The notes below the pieces were generated by a model. That model saw only the letters and a list, made by a program, of their open reading frames with translations. It was not told where the DNA came from and did no database searches. The translations under genes and the position numbers were made by a program. Positions 26,056 through 34,946 of a DNA stretch of 64,000 nucleotides are shown piece after piece. Source of the DNA: Methylicorpusculum oleiharenae (GTDB taxonomy: Bacteria > Pseudomonadota > Gammaproteobacteria > Methylococcales > Methylomonadaceae). Positions within the stretch are counted from its first letter, which is position 1. Each line of letters starts with the position of its first letter. The DNA lies in contig NZ_WUTY02000001.1 in the NCBI RefSeq assembly GCF_009828925.2, positions 434,001 to 498,000 on the forward strand, given 5' to 3'.

Positions 26056-26285
26056 GCCGGTACAGCCTTGACGCCAAACGCCTGCTCTGCCCTTTACCGG
26101 TCATCCGGACCCAGGACAGAGTAAAACAGCTTAAGTCCGGCGACCAATTGGAAGTGTCGTGTACCGACCCCGGTGTCATGCAGGACATTCCGGCCTGGTG
26201 CCGAATTAACGGCCATACGATCATGAGTGCCCAGGAAAATCAGGGTGTGTACATCATAGTGCTTGAAGTAGGAAAACATGAGTAA
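26052..26285 (+). CDS. TusA/SirA-family sulfur carrier protein
   Basis: A 77-residue protein with the signature LLCPLPVIRTQD, in which Cys of CPxP carries the persulfide sulfur. The fold pattern SGDQLEVSCTDPGVMQDIPAWC.. GH is typical. It starts at the ATG within the ATGA shared with the upstream PP-loop gene, and its end overlaps the downstream CDF gene by 8 bp. It probably hands sulfur to the PP-loop enzyme. Confidence 0.9.
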   Translation: MSRYSLDAKRLLCPLPVIRTQDRVKQLKSGDQLEVSCTDPGVMQDIPAWCRINGHTIMSAQENQGVYIIVLEVGKHE

Positions 26286-27423
26286 ACCCGCCGATGCTGT
26301 CAAAATGGACCAGTTGAAAGCACGCGTCACCATCGTAGGCGCGATCATCAATATCTTCTTATCAATTGTTAAGATCGCTTTTGGGCTCTTGTGGCAATCA
26401 GCAGCGCTTATCGCCGACGGTGTTCATTCGCTTTCTGATTTGGCCAGCGATATTCTGGTGATACTCGCCATCCGTTTCGGGGCCAGAGAAGCAGACCACG
26501 ATCATCCTTACGGCCATCGGCGTTATGAAACCATGGCGACCGTCGCCCTTGGCCTGAGTTTGGCGGCAATATCTGCGGGTATTGCCTGGGATGCCCTGGA
26601 CAGAGTACTCAATCCTGAAAAATTACTGATACCGCATCTGGAAACCATAGGCATTGCCGCTTTTTCGGTATTATCCAAAGAATGGATGTATCACTACACC
26701 AAACGCGCCGCCCATAAAACCCGCTCCAAATTATTGCTCGCCAATGCCTGGCACCACCGTAGCGATGCTATTTCCTCGGTCGTCGTCATCATCGGCGTAT
26801 CCGGCGTTGTTTTGGGGTACCCTTTTGCCGATGCGGTTGCGGCCATGATTGTCGCGTTGATGATAGCCAAAATCGGGATCAACCTGATCACTCAAAGCAT
26901 TAAGGAACTGGTAGACACGTCTTTACCTGAAAATTATGTCAACGACATTCGCCGCGTCATCAAATTAACCCCGGGCGTTCGCGGCATTCATCTGCTAAGA
27001 ACGCGGCAAATGGGGGAAGACGCTTATATTGATACCCATATCGTAGTGGATTCACGCATCAGCGTATCCGAAGGCCATATCATAGGAGATGCGGTAAGGC
27101 GAAATCTGATCGATGCTTTTGATGATGTGATCGATGTCCTGGTCCATGTCGACCCTGAAGACGACGAATTTATTGAGGCACCCGCTGATTTGCTGTCACG
27201 CGCTGAAGTGCAAAAGCATTTGCAGACGGCTCTGGGCGAATTCTTCGAGGACATAGACTCGTTTACCATTCATTATCTGGAGGGACTGATTGAGCTTGAA
27301 GTCGCGCTGCCCCATTTAATGAGCGCTCAGCCTGAAGAAATAGAACTGATCAAAAAACACTGCGCCGCACTGCAGCAAAGCCTGGACGCTATTGCCAAAG
27401 TCGATGTGTATCTAAAGCAGTAA
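26278..27423 (+). CDS. Cation diffusion facilitator (CDF) metal transporter
   Basis: A 381-residue membrane protein with six helices in the first 210 residues. The metal-site motifs are DGVHSLSDLASD in helix 2 (HxxxD) and WHHRSDAISS in helix 5 (HxxxD). The cytosolic C-terminal domain (from about 215) is CDF-like and longer than in FieF (300), with an added segment after residue 295. HDHPYGHRR follows helix 2. It exports Zn, Fe or Mn by proton antiport. It is translationally coupled to the TusA-like gene, an unusual partner for a metal exporter. Confidence 0.88.
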   Translation: MSKPADAVKMDQLKARVTIVGAIINIFLSIVKIAFGLLWQSAALIADGVHSLSDLASDILVILAIRFGAREADHDHPYGHRRYETMATVALGLSLAAISAGIAWDALDRVLNPEKLLIPHLETIGIAAFSVLSKEWMYHYTKRAAHKTRSKLLLANAWHHRSDAISSVVVIIGVSGVVLGYPFADAVAAMIVALMIAKIGINLITQSIKELVDTSLPENYVNDIRRVIKLTPGVRGIHLLRTRQMGEDAYIDTHIVVDSRISVSEGHIIGDAVRRNLIDAFDDVIDVLVHVDPEDDEFIEAPADLLSRAEVQKHLQTALGEFFEDIDSFTIHYLEGLIELEVALPHLMSAQPEEIELIKKHCAALQQSLDAIAKVDVYLKQ

Positions 27424-27450
27424 ATCTCCGGCACAGACGGTCTCAAACAT

Positions 27451-27963
27451 TTAGATATCCATAAACAGCATTGGCATGCCGTAAGTTAAAACAAAATAGC
27501 TGAAGGCAATCAGAAGACTCACAGGGATTTTGTACCAAAAAAACTGCCGGAAAATATAGCCTACGATAGCGATATACCAACCGACCAGCAACACACCCAA
27601 TGAGATGGAAATTTCTTCGCGGTATTCATAATGGTTCATTACCATCACGAAATCCAGCGCCTCAGCGGCAATCGCCAGGGTCATAATCACGTTTTCACCC
27701 ACAAAAATAGCGGTGAACAACTGATTAAAATAAAGCCACTTTTTTGTCATCACCAAAAAGAGTGCGATGGAGGAAAACGCCATAACGGCTCGCATTAAAA
27801 CCTCCAGCGTGCCGTCGGCCGGATCGGAAATCAACCCCTCGACAATAAAACCGGAAATCAGGTAGAACCATACCACTTTCCACATGAACGATTTTGACGG
27901 CACTAATTCGGCGGGATTATTGATAAAAAAGCACAACGAAAGGTATTTAAGCAGCAAGGTCAT
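27451..27963 (-). CDS. Integral membrane protein, unknown function
   Basis: A 170-residue protein with about five hydrophobic helices (near 29-47, 60-76, 83-107, 122-140, 145-165). The N-terminus MTLLLKYLSLCFFINNPAEL resembles the opening of Yip1-like small membrane proteins in other proteobacteria, but I cannot confirm a family. It is convergent with the CDF gene with a 27 bp gap. Confidence 0.55.
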   Translation of the reverse strand: MTLLLKYLSLCFFINNPAELVPSKSFMWKVVWFYLISGFIVEGLISDPADGTLEVLMRAVMAFSSIALFLVMTKKWLYFNQLFTAIFVGENVIMTLAIAAEALDFVMVMNHYEYREEISISLGVLLVGWYIAIVGYIFRQFFWYKIPVSLLIAFSYFVLTYGMPMLFMDI

Positions 27964-28006
27964 GTTAAATTTTTATGTTCTGAAAAAAGAAATTAGCAGC
28001 TATTGA

Positions 28007-28131
28007 GCGGGACAACAAAACAAGGTGCCGAACCGTTTAGGTTGCGGTTGGTGATAGCCAACCCAGCATTTCAAGGCCATGGCGTTAATTGTTGGGTTGC
28101 AAAAAGCAGGCAACCCAACGCTAAATAATTA
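28007..28131 (+). repeat. GTTGGGTTG-family repeat, copy 2
   Basis: About 125 bp with TAGGTTGCGGTTGGTGATAG, CCAACCCAGCATTTC and TTGTTGGGTTGCAAAAAGCA, ending CGCTAAATAATTA. It runs right up to, and slightly into, the 3' end of the agmatine deiminase gene (stop at 28129). It matches 23526-23652 and, inverted, 61821-61912. Confidence 0.75.
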
Positions 28132-29160
28132 CACATTCAGTTTTACAAATGCCGGCACTTGCATGCTGGCGCAATGAAGGCTGCCGTATTGATGTACCAG
28201 CGGACGGCAAGGCACAGCAACAATCTCCCGCCCAGGGAAACAGCCCGCCAGACGTTCCAATGCAACGGCATCCATCGCATCGTCATAAACCGGCACCAGA
28301 ACGGCGCCATTGATGATCAAAAAATTGGCATAATTGGCCGGCAGACGCTGCCCTTCTTCATCAGTAATGGGTTTGGGCAACGGCAAGGCAACCAGCTTAT
28401 AGGGCGCTCCGTCTTCAGTTTTAAACGACTTTAACTGCGTTTCCATGTTTTTCAGACTTTGATAATGCGCATCTTCGCGATCGTCGCAACTGCTGTAGGC
28501 GATAGTCCCGGCATCACAAAAGCGCGCCAGCGTATCAATGTGAGCATCGGTATCGTCCCCGGCCAGATTATCCTGTTCAACCCACAAAATGCGCTTTGCC
28601 CCCAAATAGTTTTGCACTTGGCTGGCGATTGCTGCTTGAGACAAATTGGGATTGCGGTTGGGATTGAACAAACAATTTTTAGTCGTCATCACGGTGCCTT
28701 GCCCGTCCGACTCCACACTGCCGCCTTCCAGCACAAAACTCACGGTAGCCGTAGGATGGCCTTTGAAAAAAGGGTGGGCAAATAACGCCAGGTTCAAGGC
28801 ATCATCGGCAGCATGCGGATATTTATTTCCCCAGCCGTTAAAAATGAAATTCACCAACTGTAGCGTGGCTTTGGAATGCTGCCATTCCAAACTCAAAAAA
28901 ACGGTATCCCTGACCCAGATATCGTTGTAATCCGCCTGAATAAAATGAAGAGCTTGATGAGCGGCCAACTCAGCCAAAATATGCTCTTGATGCCCGGCAT
29001 CTTTGCAAATGATGATCAGTGGCTGGAAACGGCTGATGGTGGTCGCAATAAAACGATACGCCGTTTCAACCGCCGACAAATTAGTGAAATCGCCGCTTTG
29101 ATGCGGCCACGCGATAATGACGGCGGATTGCGGTTCCCATTCAGCTGGAAAACGGATCAT
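28129..29160 (-). CDS. aguA: Agmatine deiminase / peptidyl-arginine deiminase family
   Basis: A 343-residue protein of the PAD_porph family. The opening RFPAEWEPQSAVIIAWPH, the active-site segment NDIWVRDT, GGSVESDG, GDDTDAHIDTLARF (guanidino-binding Asp and His) and the catalytic Cys in GSLHCASMQ (about residue 330) are all present. It hydrolyses agmatine to N-carbamoylputrescine and ammonia, feeding polyamine synthesis; speD in this window uses the resulting putrescine branch. The aguB-type partner would be a nitrilase-family gene, but the one at 39.6 kb looks like a different subgroup. Confidence 0.88.
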   Translation of the reverse strand: MIRFPAEWEPQSAVIIAWPHQSGDFTNLSAVETAYRFIATTISRFQPLIIICKDAGHQEHILAELAAHQALHFIQADYNDIWVRDTVFLSLEWQHSKATLQLVNFIFNGWGNKYPHAADDALNLALFAHPFFKGHPTATVSFVLEGGSVESDGQGTVMTTKNCLFNPNRNPNLSQAAIASQVQNYLGAKRILWVEQDNLAGDDTDAHIDTLARFCDAGTIAYSSCDDREDAHYQSLKNMETQLKSFKTEDGAPYKLVALPLPKPITDEEGQRLPANYANFLIINGAVLVPVYDDAMDAVALERLAGCFPGREIVAVPCRPLVHQYGSLHCASMQVPAFVKLNV

Positions 29161-29283
29161 GAACTACTCCCGGGTTTTAAATGATGTTTGAAACAGATGC
29201 GTTATTGTACCAAGGCTGACGTTCTTATGCCTTAGCGAGAAAATTTATCGTTCGATGGATTGGGTCCGGCTCTTCGCGAGGAC

Positions 29284-29859
29284 TTACAACCCTTCCCAAG
29301 GCGTATAAAGTCCTTCCGCTTCGACGCCGAACATCGCCAAAACGCGCCCTACGCCATCGTTGACCATGGCTTCAATCGAGTTGGCTTTGTTATAAAAAGC
29401 CGGCATGGGCGGGTAAATGATGCCGCCCATTTCGGTCACACTGCCCATATTTCGAATATGCGCCAAATTGAGCGGTGTTTCTCTGGGCATGATGACCAGG
29501 CGGCGACGTTCTTTTAAAACGACATCGGCCGCACGGGAAATCAAATTATCGCCAAAACCATGCGCAACCGCAGCCAGGGTTTTCATCGAACAAGGGGCAA
29601 TGACCATGCCTTCGGTTTTAAAACCGCCGCTGGCAATCGTAGCCGCCACATCATTCACTTCATGCGTTACATCCGCCAGCTCATAAAGCATTTTCCGTGA
29701 CATGTCCAACTCGTGCTTCAAGTTGATCAAACCGGCTGAAGAAATCACCAAATGCGTTTCCCAATCCGCCTGCTCTTTAAGAACCTGCAGCATTCTGACG
29801 CCATAAACTGCGCCTGTCGCGCCGGTCATGCCTATTACCAATCGTTTTATTTTTGTCAT
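29284..29859 (-). CDS. ubiX: Flavin prenyltransferase UbiX family
   Basis: A 191-residue flavoprotein. GMTGATGAVYGVRML is the N-terminal FMN-binding stretch, followed by SSAGLINLKHEL, VIAPCSMKTLAAVAHGFGDNLI and the KERRRLVIMPRETPLN block. UbiX joins a dimethylallyl group to FMN to make the prenylated cofactor of the UbiD decarboxylase in ubiquinone synthesis. It lies in a minus-strand series with pip upstream and the agmatine deiminase downstream. Confidence 0.93.
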   Translation of the reverse strand: MTKIKRLVIGMTGATGAVYGVRMLQVLKEQADWETHLVISSAGLINLKHELDMSRKMLYELADVTHEVNDVAATIASGGFKTEGMVIAPCSMKTLAAVAHGFGDNLISRAADVVLKERRRLVIMPRETPLNLAHIRNMGSVTEMGGIIYPPMPAFYNKANSIEAMVNDGVGRVLAMFGVEAEGLYTPWEGL

Positions 29860-29886
29860 TAAGGCGGTTAAATCGGGTTAGTTTAA

Positions 29887-29919
29887 AGTAGCCAGGTGCA
29901 ACGCAGCGAAATCCGGGTA
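29887..29919 (+). repeat. Short repeat 'AGCGAAATCCGGGT', copy 1
   Basis: AGTAGCCAGGTGCAACGCAG followed by CGAAATCCGGGTA. The same string with small changes is at 32464-32496. It lies between ubiX and pip and is a typical short piece of a dispersed repeat. Confidence 0.5.
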
Positions 29920-29950
29920 ATCGAGGTCGTAAAAACGCCTACGCATCAGA

Positions 29951-30901
29951 TTAAGCTAATCGCCTGGCCATAGTATCAGTCGAATCGATTAATGCGGCTA
30001 TCATTTCATCGCCCTGAGCAATGTGACCGCCGTTGGGCAAGATCATGAGCTCAGCCTGAGGCAATGCCTCCTGCAATTGCAAGGCGGCCTCGACCGGGCA
30101 AACCAGATCATAGCGGCCATGAATAATGACCGTTGGTATATCACGTAATGCCGCGCAGTTTTCAAGAATCTGATTTTCTTCGATAAAGTACCGGTTAACC
30201 GCGTAATGAATTTCCATCCGCGCCTGCTTGATCAACTGCAACGTATCGACAGGGTGCTGGACCGAAGGCCTAAAATCATTTCCCAAAGCCACCTGCCCGC
30301 CCCAGGCCATCCACTCTTTAGCGGCGCGCAAGCGGGTAACTTCATCATCACCCCAAAGCGCATCATGCAACTGCCGAATTAAATTATCACCCGATGCATT
30401 CGGCAAACTGGAAACCAGACGCTGCCATTGCTCGGGATAAATACGGCCGGCGCCGTCTTTGGCAAACCACTCCAGATCGCGCTGCCGCGCAAGAAAGACG
30501 CCTCGAATGATCATTGCGCTGACCGCATCAAGGTGCGCTTGCGCATACAGTAAGCCCAATGTGCCGCCCCAGGAACCGGCAAACAAAACCCATTGTTGGA
30601 TGCCCAACCGCCGACGGATACACTCCATGTCATCGATCAAATCTGCAGTGTTGTTGGCTTCCAGTTCGCCAAAAGGCAAAGAGCGGCCACAGCCGCGCTG
30701 ATCGAACAAAACGATATGATAAAGCTCAGGATCAAAAAACCGCCGGTGATCCGGCTTGCAACCGGAACAAGGCCCGCCGTGCAGAAAAATAACCGGTAGC
30801 CCTTGAGGGTTACCGCATTGTTCTACATAAACAGTGTGCTGGGATTGGGTTTCCAGGAAAAAGGTATGGAACGGTTCAATGGCCGGATATAAAGTCTTCA
30901 T
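29951..30901 (-). CDS. pip: Prolyl aminopeptidase (proline iminopeptidase)
   Basis: A 316-residue alpha/beta hydrolase of the S33 peptidase family, cytosolic, removing N-terminal proline from peptides. Oxyanion-hole motif HGGPCSG with FDQRGCGRS, nucleophile Ser110 in AGSWGGTL, Asp in GRYDLVCPVEAA and His in NGGHIAQG. The usual HGGPG is HGGPC here. The length agrees with the Xanthomonas and Serratia enzymes (313-317). Confidence 0.93.
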   Translation of the reverse strand: MKTLYPAIEPFHTFFLETQSQHTVYVEQCGNPQGLPVIFLHGGPCSGCKPDHRRFFDPELYHIVLFDQRGCGRSLPFGELEANNTADLIDDMECIRRRLGIQQWVLFAGSWGGTLGLLYAQAHLDAVSAMIIRGVFLARQRDLEWFAKDGAGRIYPEQWQRLVSSLPNASGDNLIRQLHDALWGDDEVTRLRAAKEWMAWGGQVALGNDFRPSVQHPVDTLQLIKQARMEIHYAVNRYFIEENQILENCAALRDIPTVIIHGRYDLVCPVEAALQLQEALPQAELMILPNGGHIAQGDEMIAALIDSTDTMARRLA

Positions 30902-31100
30902 GAATCAGTTTGGTTTAGTTTCTTTCAAATCGATCTCTATCAGGATTCAAGCGTCTTCTTAAATATACCTGATTATAAAAGCACTGTTCGCGTTAATAGT
31001 GGGGGGTCGTCGCGGCAGAGCCTGCCCCGGTCTGGGAACGCCGGGGGATTGCCGAGATCGAGAAGCCATGAATGGCGTTACCCCTGCAAATGAAAGACCG

Positions 31101-31191
31101 TTGTAGAACGGATAAGGCGATAGCCGCATCCGCCAAAGCGGTTAAAGGTGGATGCGCTGTCGCTTATCCATATCATCACCCTACCCATCTG
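31101..31191 (-). repeat. GTGGATAAGCG-family repeat, copy 1
   Basis: About 90 bp containing GGATAAGGCGATAGCCGCAT, CCGCCAAAGCGGTTAAAGGT and GGATGCGCTGTCGCTTATCC. It matches the reverse complement of 35709-35793. The two halves (GGATAAGGCGATAGCCGCATCC and GGATGCGCTGTCGCTTATCC) are inverted copies of each other, so it can fold into a long hairpin. Confidence 0.75.
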
Positions 31192-31250
31192 CTACCCAGA
31201 CTTTCACGGTAACGCGAAGTGCCAAGATCAATACCTGATTTTGCTCACAA

Positions 31251-31280
31251 AAAAAGGAGGGGTTTGACGCCCTCCTTTTT
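31251..31280 (-). terminator. Terminator after the outer-membrane protein gene
   Basis: AAAAAGGAGGG (31251-31261) pairs with CCCTCCTTTTT (31270-31280), loop of about eight bases. On the minus strand the stem is followed by a run of T, the classic intrinsic terminator layout, 23 bp past the stop codon. Confidence 0.88.
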
Positions 31281-31303
31281 GGGGTTTCGTTAAGTGTTTA
31301 AAC

Positions 31304-32161
31304 TTAGAACTTGAAACCTACAGAACCACCCAAGGTGAAGCCGTCAGTGTCAACACCGTCGACATCATCAAACGATTCGTGATAACGAACATCGGCACCC
31401 AGAACTATGCCTCTGAATAAATCATAATCCAAACCACCACCAAACTGCATGCCGGTATTTAATACGGTTACCGCATCAGATGGCGGGCTGATAATGTTGA
31501 TATCCAAACCAGCAGGAATCAACCAGGGTCTGAATTTGCTACCGTGCATGAATTTGATTTTCGGTGCTGCACTGATTCTCAGCATGTTGACAGTTACGTC
31601 TTGCAATACGTCAGCACCTGCAACAACGTTATCAAGTCCGTTATCTTTTCTATCTCCTAATTCAGAGTATTCAATACCTAATTCGATGCCGAATGAAGTA
31701 TCATCCATCAAACCGAACAAGTCGTTATTCATGTTGAAATCAATGGCGCCGCCAATATAGAAAGCGTCTTCATCAGTAGGGCTGGTCAGTATATCAACAC
31801 CAACACCTGAGTTAGCAAGACCTGCAGAAGAACCACGAGTATTATTAAAACGCTGCCAACCACCACGAACAGCAAATACATGGTCTTTCTCTTGAGCTGA
31901 AACCGGGTTCGCTTTTACTGAAGCGGCCCATTCATCCAATTCCTGAACTTTCGCGGTATCTGCTGCAGAACGGCTGGCGGCGTCACGGACGCGGCTCAAT
32001 TCGCTTTGCATTTGTTGCAGCATTTCAGACATTTGATTGACTTGAGCTTCCAGTGCTTCCACTTTTGCATCAGCAACCGCTTGCGGAGAAACTAGGGCGC
32101 CCGCCATGGATAATGTCGCTGTAGCCAAGCCCAGCGCGATTTGAGTTTTTTTCAATTTCAT
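31304..32161 (-). CDS. Outer-membrane beta-barrel protein with N-terminal coiled coil
   Basis: A 285-residue exported protein. The signal peptide ends at VSPQAVADA. Residues 33-75 form a coiled coil (VEALEAQVNQMSEMLQQMQSE), and from about 95 there are eight or so alternating beta strands (HVFAVRGGWQRF, AFYIGGAIDFNM, FGIELGIEYSE, MQFGGGLDYDL, GFTLGGSVGFKF). The C-terminal Phe is the outer-membrane assembly signal. It resembles small porins of methanotrophs, but the transported substrate is unknown. Strong GAGGGGG ribosome site, clear promoter and terminator suggest an abundant protein. Confidence 0.82.
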   Translation of the reverse strand: MKLKKTQIALGLATATLSMAGALVSPQAVADAKVEALEAQVNQMSEMLQQMQSELSRVRDAASRSAADTAKVQELDEWAASVKANPVSAQEKDHVFAVRGGWQRFNNTRGSSAGLANSGVGVDILTSPTDEDAFYIGGAIDFNMNNDLFGLMDDTSFGIELGIEYSELGDRKDNGLDNVVAGADVLQDVTVNMLRISAAPKIKFMHGSKFRPWLIPAGLDINIISPPSDAVTVLNTGMQFGGGLDYDLFRGIVLGADVRYHESFDDVDGVDTDGFTLGGSVGFKF

Positions 32162-32188
32162 CGATTCCCCCTCAAGAGATTATTTTTT

Positions 32189-32218
32189 GTTATATGGGTT
32201 TTTGCCTTAAAACAACAA
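32189..32218 (-). promoter_or_regulatory. Sigma-70-type promoter of the outer-membrane protein gene
   Basis: On the minus strand TTGTTG (32218-32213) and TATAAC (32194-32189) are spaced by 18 bp. The gene starts 28 bp further on, leaving a short leader with a GAGGGGG ribosome site. Confidence 0.5.
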
Positions 32219-32463
32219 CACCTTTTTCACGAGGGCAATGATAGCAGCTAAAAGCTATCCTTACAAGTTCCTTACGGGTTTTATGAATATTTTTTTATCA
32301 TCATTTTTTTCTTTAAAATCATACCAGTACAATGCAATCCTAACGTGACTCCTGCTGTGTTTAAAAAAAGCAACAAGTCTTGCGAAATAAATATCGGCAC
32401 TATCTCAAGGCATCCCTTGCCTGAAAATTAACCCGTTAAAATCTCATTTCCGCCACAACAAAC

Positions 32464-32496
32464 AAGTAGCCTGGATGCAGCGCCAGCGAAATCCGG
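32464..32496 (+). repeat. Short repeat 'AGCGAAATCCGGGT', copy 2
   Basis: AGTAGCCTGGATGCAGCGCC followed by AGCGAAATCCGGGTGA, matching 29887-29919. It is the left end of a possible element whose right end, GGGCTACGCTT near 32612, is inverted to it. Confidence 0.5.
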
Positions 32497-32687
32497 GTGA
32501 CTTGGGGTCAATGCCGTTACTTTTAGGCCGTCGCAATGAATCAATAGACGGTATTGGGCGCAGGGCTTCGATGACCTTGTATTCCTCAAGAGCCACATAC
32601 GGGCTACGCTTTGAAGCACAACAAGGTATAATCGCAGGCCATTACAGCCCGCGCATTGCGCACAGTTCAGATATTTTTTACGTTGAC

Positions 32688-33788
32688 ATGACGCAAACCT
32701 CAGACATTACGATTATCGGCGGCGGCATTATCGGTTTACTGACAGCCCGCGAATTCAACAAAGCCGGTGCATCGGTAACCCTCATTGAAAAAAATCAGAT
32801 AGGACAGGAATCCTCATGGGCCGGAGGCGGTATTTTGCTGCCGTTATACCCCTGGCATCAACCTGACCCCATCAATCGCCTGGTGCTGCAAAGCCTGAAG
32901 CTCTATCCCAGCCTGGCGGCAGAGCTGAAGGCAGAAACACCTATCGATCCGGAATGGAATCCCTGCGGGCTTTTGATAACCAAAAACCCCGACATTACCG
33001 AAGCGGATAACTGGTGCAGGGCAAACAATCTGGCTTATAGCCTGGCAAACGATGCTTTGCTGGCGCCTTTTGTGACTCAGCCGGTCAATCCCCTTTGGCT
33101 TCCGGACATTGCCAACGCCCGCAATCCACGACTGGTCAAGTCGCTAAAAGCCGACCTGATCAACAAGGGCGTACAGTTGATTGAGCAGACAGCGTTAAAA
33201 TCGGTTGCTATCAACGGGCAAACAATCACTTCGATTGAAACCACAGCCGGCAAACAGGCCGTTAATCAATTAATCATTGCGACAGGCGCATGGACGGGCG
33301 ATGTGTTTGCACAATTTTTTGGCGGACAGAATGCCACGCCACCCAAAATTTTTCCGGTAAAAGGACAAATGCTGGTTTTTGATGCGCCACCGCAATGCTT
33401 GCCTTATATAGTATTGGACGGCGATCAATACCTGATTCCGCGACTGGATGGCAAAATTCTGGCGGGCAGTACCGTCGAGCATGATGATTACAACAAAGCC
33501 ACGTCCCCTGAAGTTAATGCCCAACTGCGCGAATTTGCGATTCGGCTTTTCCCGGCGCTTAAAAACTGCCCAATCATTCACCACTGGGCAGGACTAAGAC
33601 CCGGAACAGATCATGGAATACCTTATATAGACCGGCATCCTGAAATCACCAACTTAAGCATTAATGCCGGCCACTTCCGTTACGGTCTGGTTATGGGTCC
33701 TGCCTCGGCACAACTGATGGTTGACCTGATCCTGGAGCGCACGCCTTCAGTATCACCTGAGCCTTATCGCATGAGCGCTGAACATTAA
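32688..33788 (+). CDS. thiO: Glycine oxidase ThiO
   Basis: A 366-residue FAD-dependent amine oxidase. The dinucleotide-binding motif IIGGGIIGLLTAREF is at residues 9-23, with ESSWAGGGILLPLYPW (the ThiO-type 'S.AGGGxL' block) near 44. The FAD/substrate region GTDHGIPYIDRHPEITNLSINAGHFRYGLVMGP is at the C-terminus. It oxidises glycine to iminoglyoxylate for thiazole synthesis in thiamine biosynthesis. The ATG at 32688 gives the standard start; upstream frame sequence is repeat DNA. No thiS or thiG is next to it. Confidence 0.9.
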   Translation: MTQTSDITIIGGGIIGLLTAREFNKAGASVTLIEKNQIGQESSWAGGGILLPLYPWHQPDPINRLVLQSLKLYPSLAAELKAETPIDPEWNPCGLLITKNPDITEADNWCRANNLAYSLANDALLAPFVTQPVNPLWLPDIANARNPRLVKSLKADLINKGVQLIEQTALKSVAINGQTITSIETTAGKQAVNQLIIATGAWTGDVFAQFFGGQNATPPKIFPVKGQMLVFDAPPQCLPYIVLDGDQYLIPRLDGKILAGSTVEHDDYNKATSPEVNAQLREFAIRLFPALKNCPIIHHWAGLRPGTDHGIPYIDRHPEITNLSINAGHFRYGLVMGPASAQLMVDLILERTPSVSPEPYRMSAEH

Positions 33789-33834
33789 ATCTTTCATGAC
33801 CCAACGCACTTTCATTTTTTCGATCTGCTGACTT

Positions 33835-34848
33835 ATGAACACCTACTCACTGCTTCGCCCTTTATTGTTTTCGCTGGATCCTGAAACCGCTCATGAACTG
33901 ACGCTTTCACTGATAAAACTGGGTCATACAACCGGGCTGGACAAGCTTATCAGCAAGCCCGCTGTTCAATGCCCGGTCAAGATTATGGGGCTTGAATTTA
34001 AAAATCCGGTCGGACTAGCGGCAGGACTGGATAAAAATGGTGACGCCATTGACGGCCTGGCTGCTCTGGGCTTTGGTTTTATCGAAATTGGCACGGTCAC
34101 ACCAAGACCTCAACCCGGCAACCCCAAACCCCGATTATTCCGGTTAAAAGAGCATGAAGCTATCATCAACAGGATGGGCTTTAACAACAAAGGCATAGAT
34201 CATCTGTTGCAGCAGGTTAAAAACTGCGCTTACGCCGGTATTATCGGCATCAATATCGGCAAGAACTTTGACACGCCGATGGAGCAAGCGGCCGATGATT
34301 ATTTAATCGGCCTTCGCAAAGCCTATGAAGCTGCCAGCTATATTACGATCAACATTTCCTCGCCCAACACCAAAAACCTCAGACAATTGCAACAAGGTGA
34401 TGAAATAAAAAATCTGATTGCTGTTTTAAAAGAAGAACAGGCGAAGCTTAACCAGACGCATGGAAAATATACGCCGCTGGTATTAAAAATTGCGCCGGAT
34501 TTAAGCGATGATGAAATTGGGCATATTGCCGGATTATTAATGGCTTTTGAAATAGACGGCGTCATTGCCACCAATACCACGATTGCGCGGGACAGGATTA
34601 CCGGCCATCCACTTGCGAATGAAGCGGGAGGATTGAGCGGCGCACCGGTTAAACCTCAATCAACCCATGTGGTTAAGATCCTGGCCGGCGAGTTGGGCGG
34701 CAAGATCCCTATAATTGCTGCGGGCGGGATACTCAGTGCGATGGATGCCGAGGAAAAATTTAAAGCGGGCGCCAGTCTGGTTCAGATCTACAGCGGCTTA
34801 ATCTATAAGGGACCGCAGTTGATACAGGAAATTTTACAAGCCGGGTAA
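33835..34848 (+). CDS. pyrD: Dihydroorotate dehydrogenase (quinone), class 2
   Basis: A 337-residue membrane-associated flavoenzyme (E. coli PyrD 336). The N-terminal helix pair for quinone access ([19 protein letters not shown]) is present. Further along are [18 protein letters not shown], the catalytic Ser in [14 protein letters not shown], and the FMN phosphate site [11 protein letters not shown]. It oxidises dihydroorotate to orotate in pyrimidine synthesis and passes electrons to ubiquinone. It starts 46 bp after thiO and may be cotranscribed. Confidence 0.96.
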   Translation: MNTYSLLRPLLFSLDPETAHELTLSLIKLGHTTGLDKLISKPAVQCPVKIMGLEFKNPVGLAAGLDKNGDAIDGLAALGFGFIEIGTVTPRPQPGNPKPRLFRLKEHEAIINRMGFNNKGIDHLLQQVKNCAYAGIIGINIGKNFDTPMEQAADDYLIGLRKAYEAASYITINISSPNTKNLRQLQQGDEIKNLIAVLKEEQAKLNQTHGKYTPLVLKIAPDLSDDEIGHIAGLLMAFEIDGVIATNTTIARDRITGHPLANEAGGLSGAPVKPQSTHVVKILAGELGGKIPIIAAGGILSAMDAEEKFKAGASLVQIYSGLIYKGPQLIQEILQAG

Positions 34849-34946
34849 TTGTTCAGCGGAAGTTAGATTGCATGGATTGCCGGAGCCGTTAGACCGCGTA
34901 GGAGCATCAACTTAGTTTAGCTTCGCTTGAATAAAGACCCGGCCGG

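Larger units (their letters stand above)
30902..31303. other. Gap with inverted repeat and terminator
   Basis: The 402 bp between pip and the outer-membrane protein gene (both minus strand) hold the repeat at 31101-31191 and the terminator at 31251-31280. A GC-rich piece at about 31000-31060 shows no recognisable feature. Confidence 0.5.
32162..32687. other. Region between outer-membrane protein and thiO
   Basis: This 526 bp region between divergent genes holds the promoter of the minus-strand gene near its left end and an element at 32464-32612. That element opens with AGTAGCCTGGATGCAGCGCC and closes with an inverted GGGCTACGCTT. A plus-strand frame across it is open and runs into thiO, but it is repeat sequence rather than a protein. 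I see no THI-box riboswitch. Confidence 0.45.

Noticed and set aside
32475-32687. Extension of thiO upstream by 71 codons
   Set aside because: ThiO homologues begin at the ATG at 32688, and the upstream sequence carries dispersed repeats.
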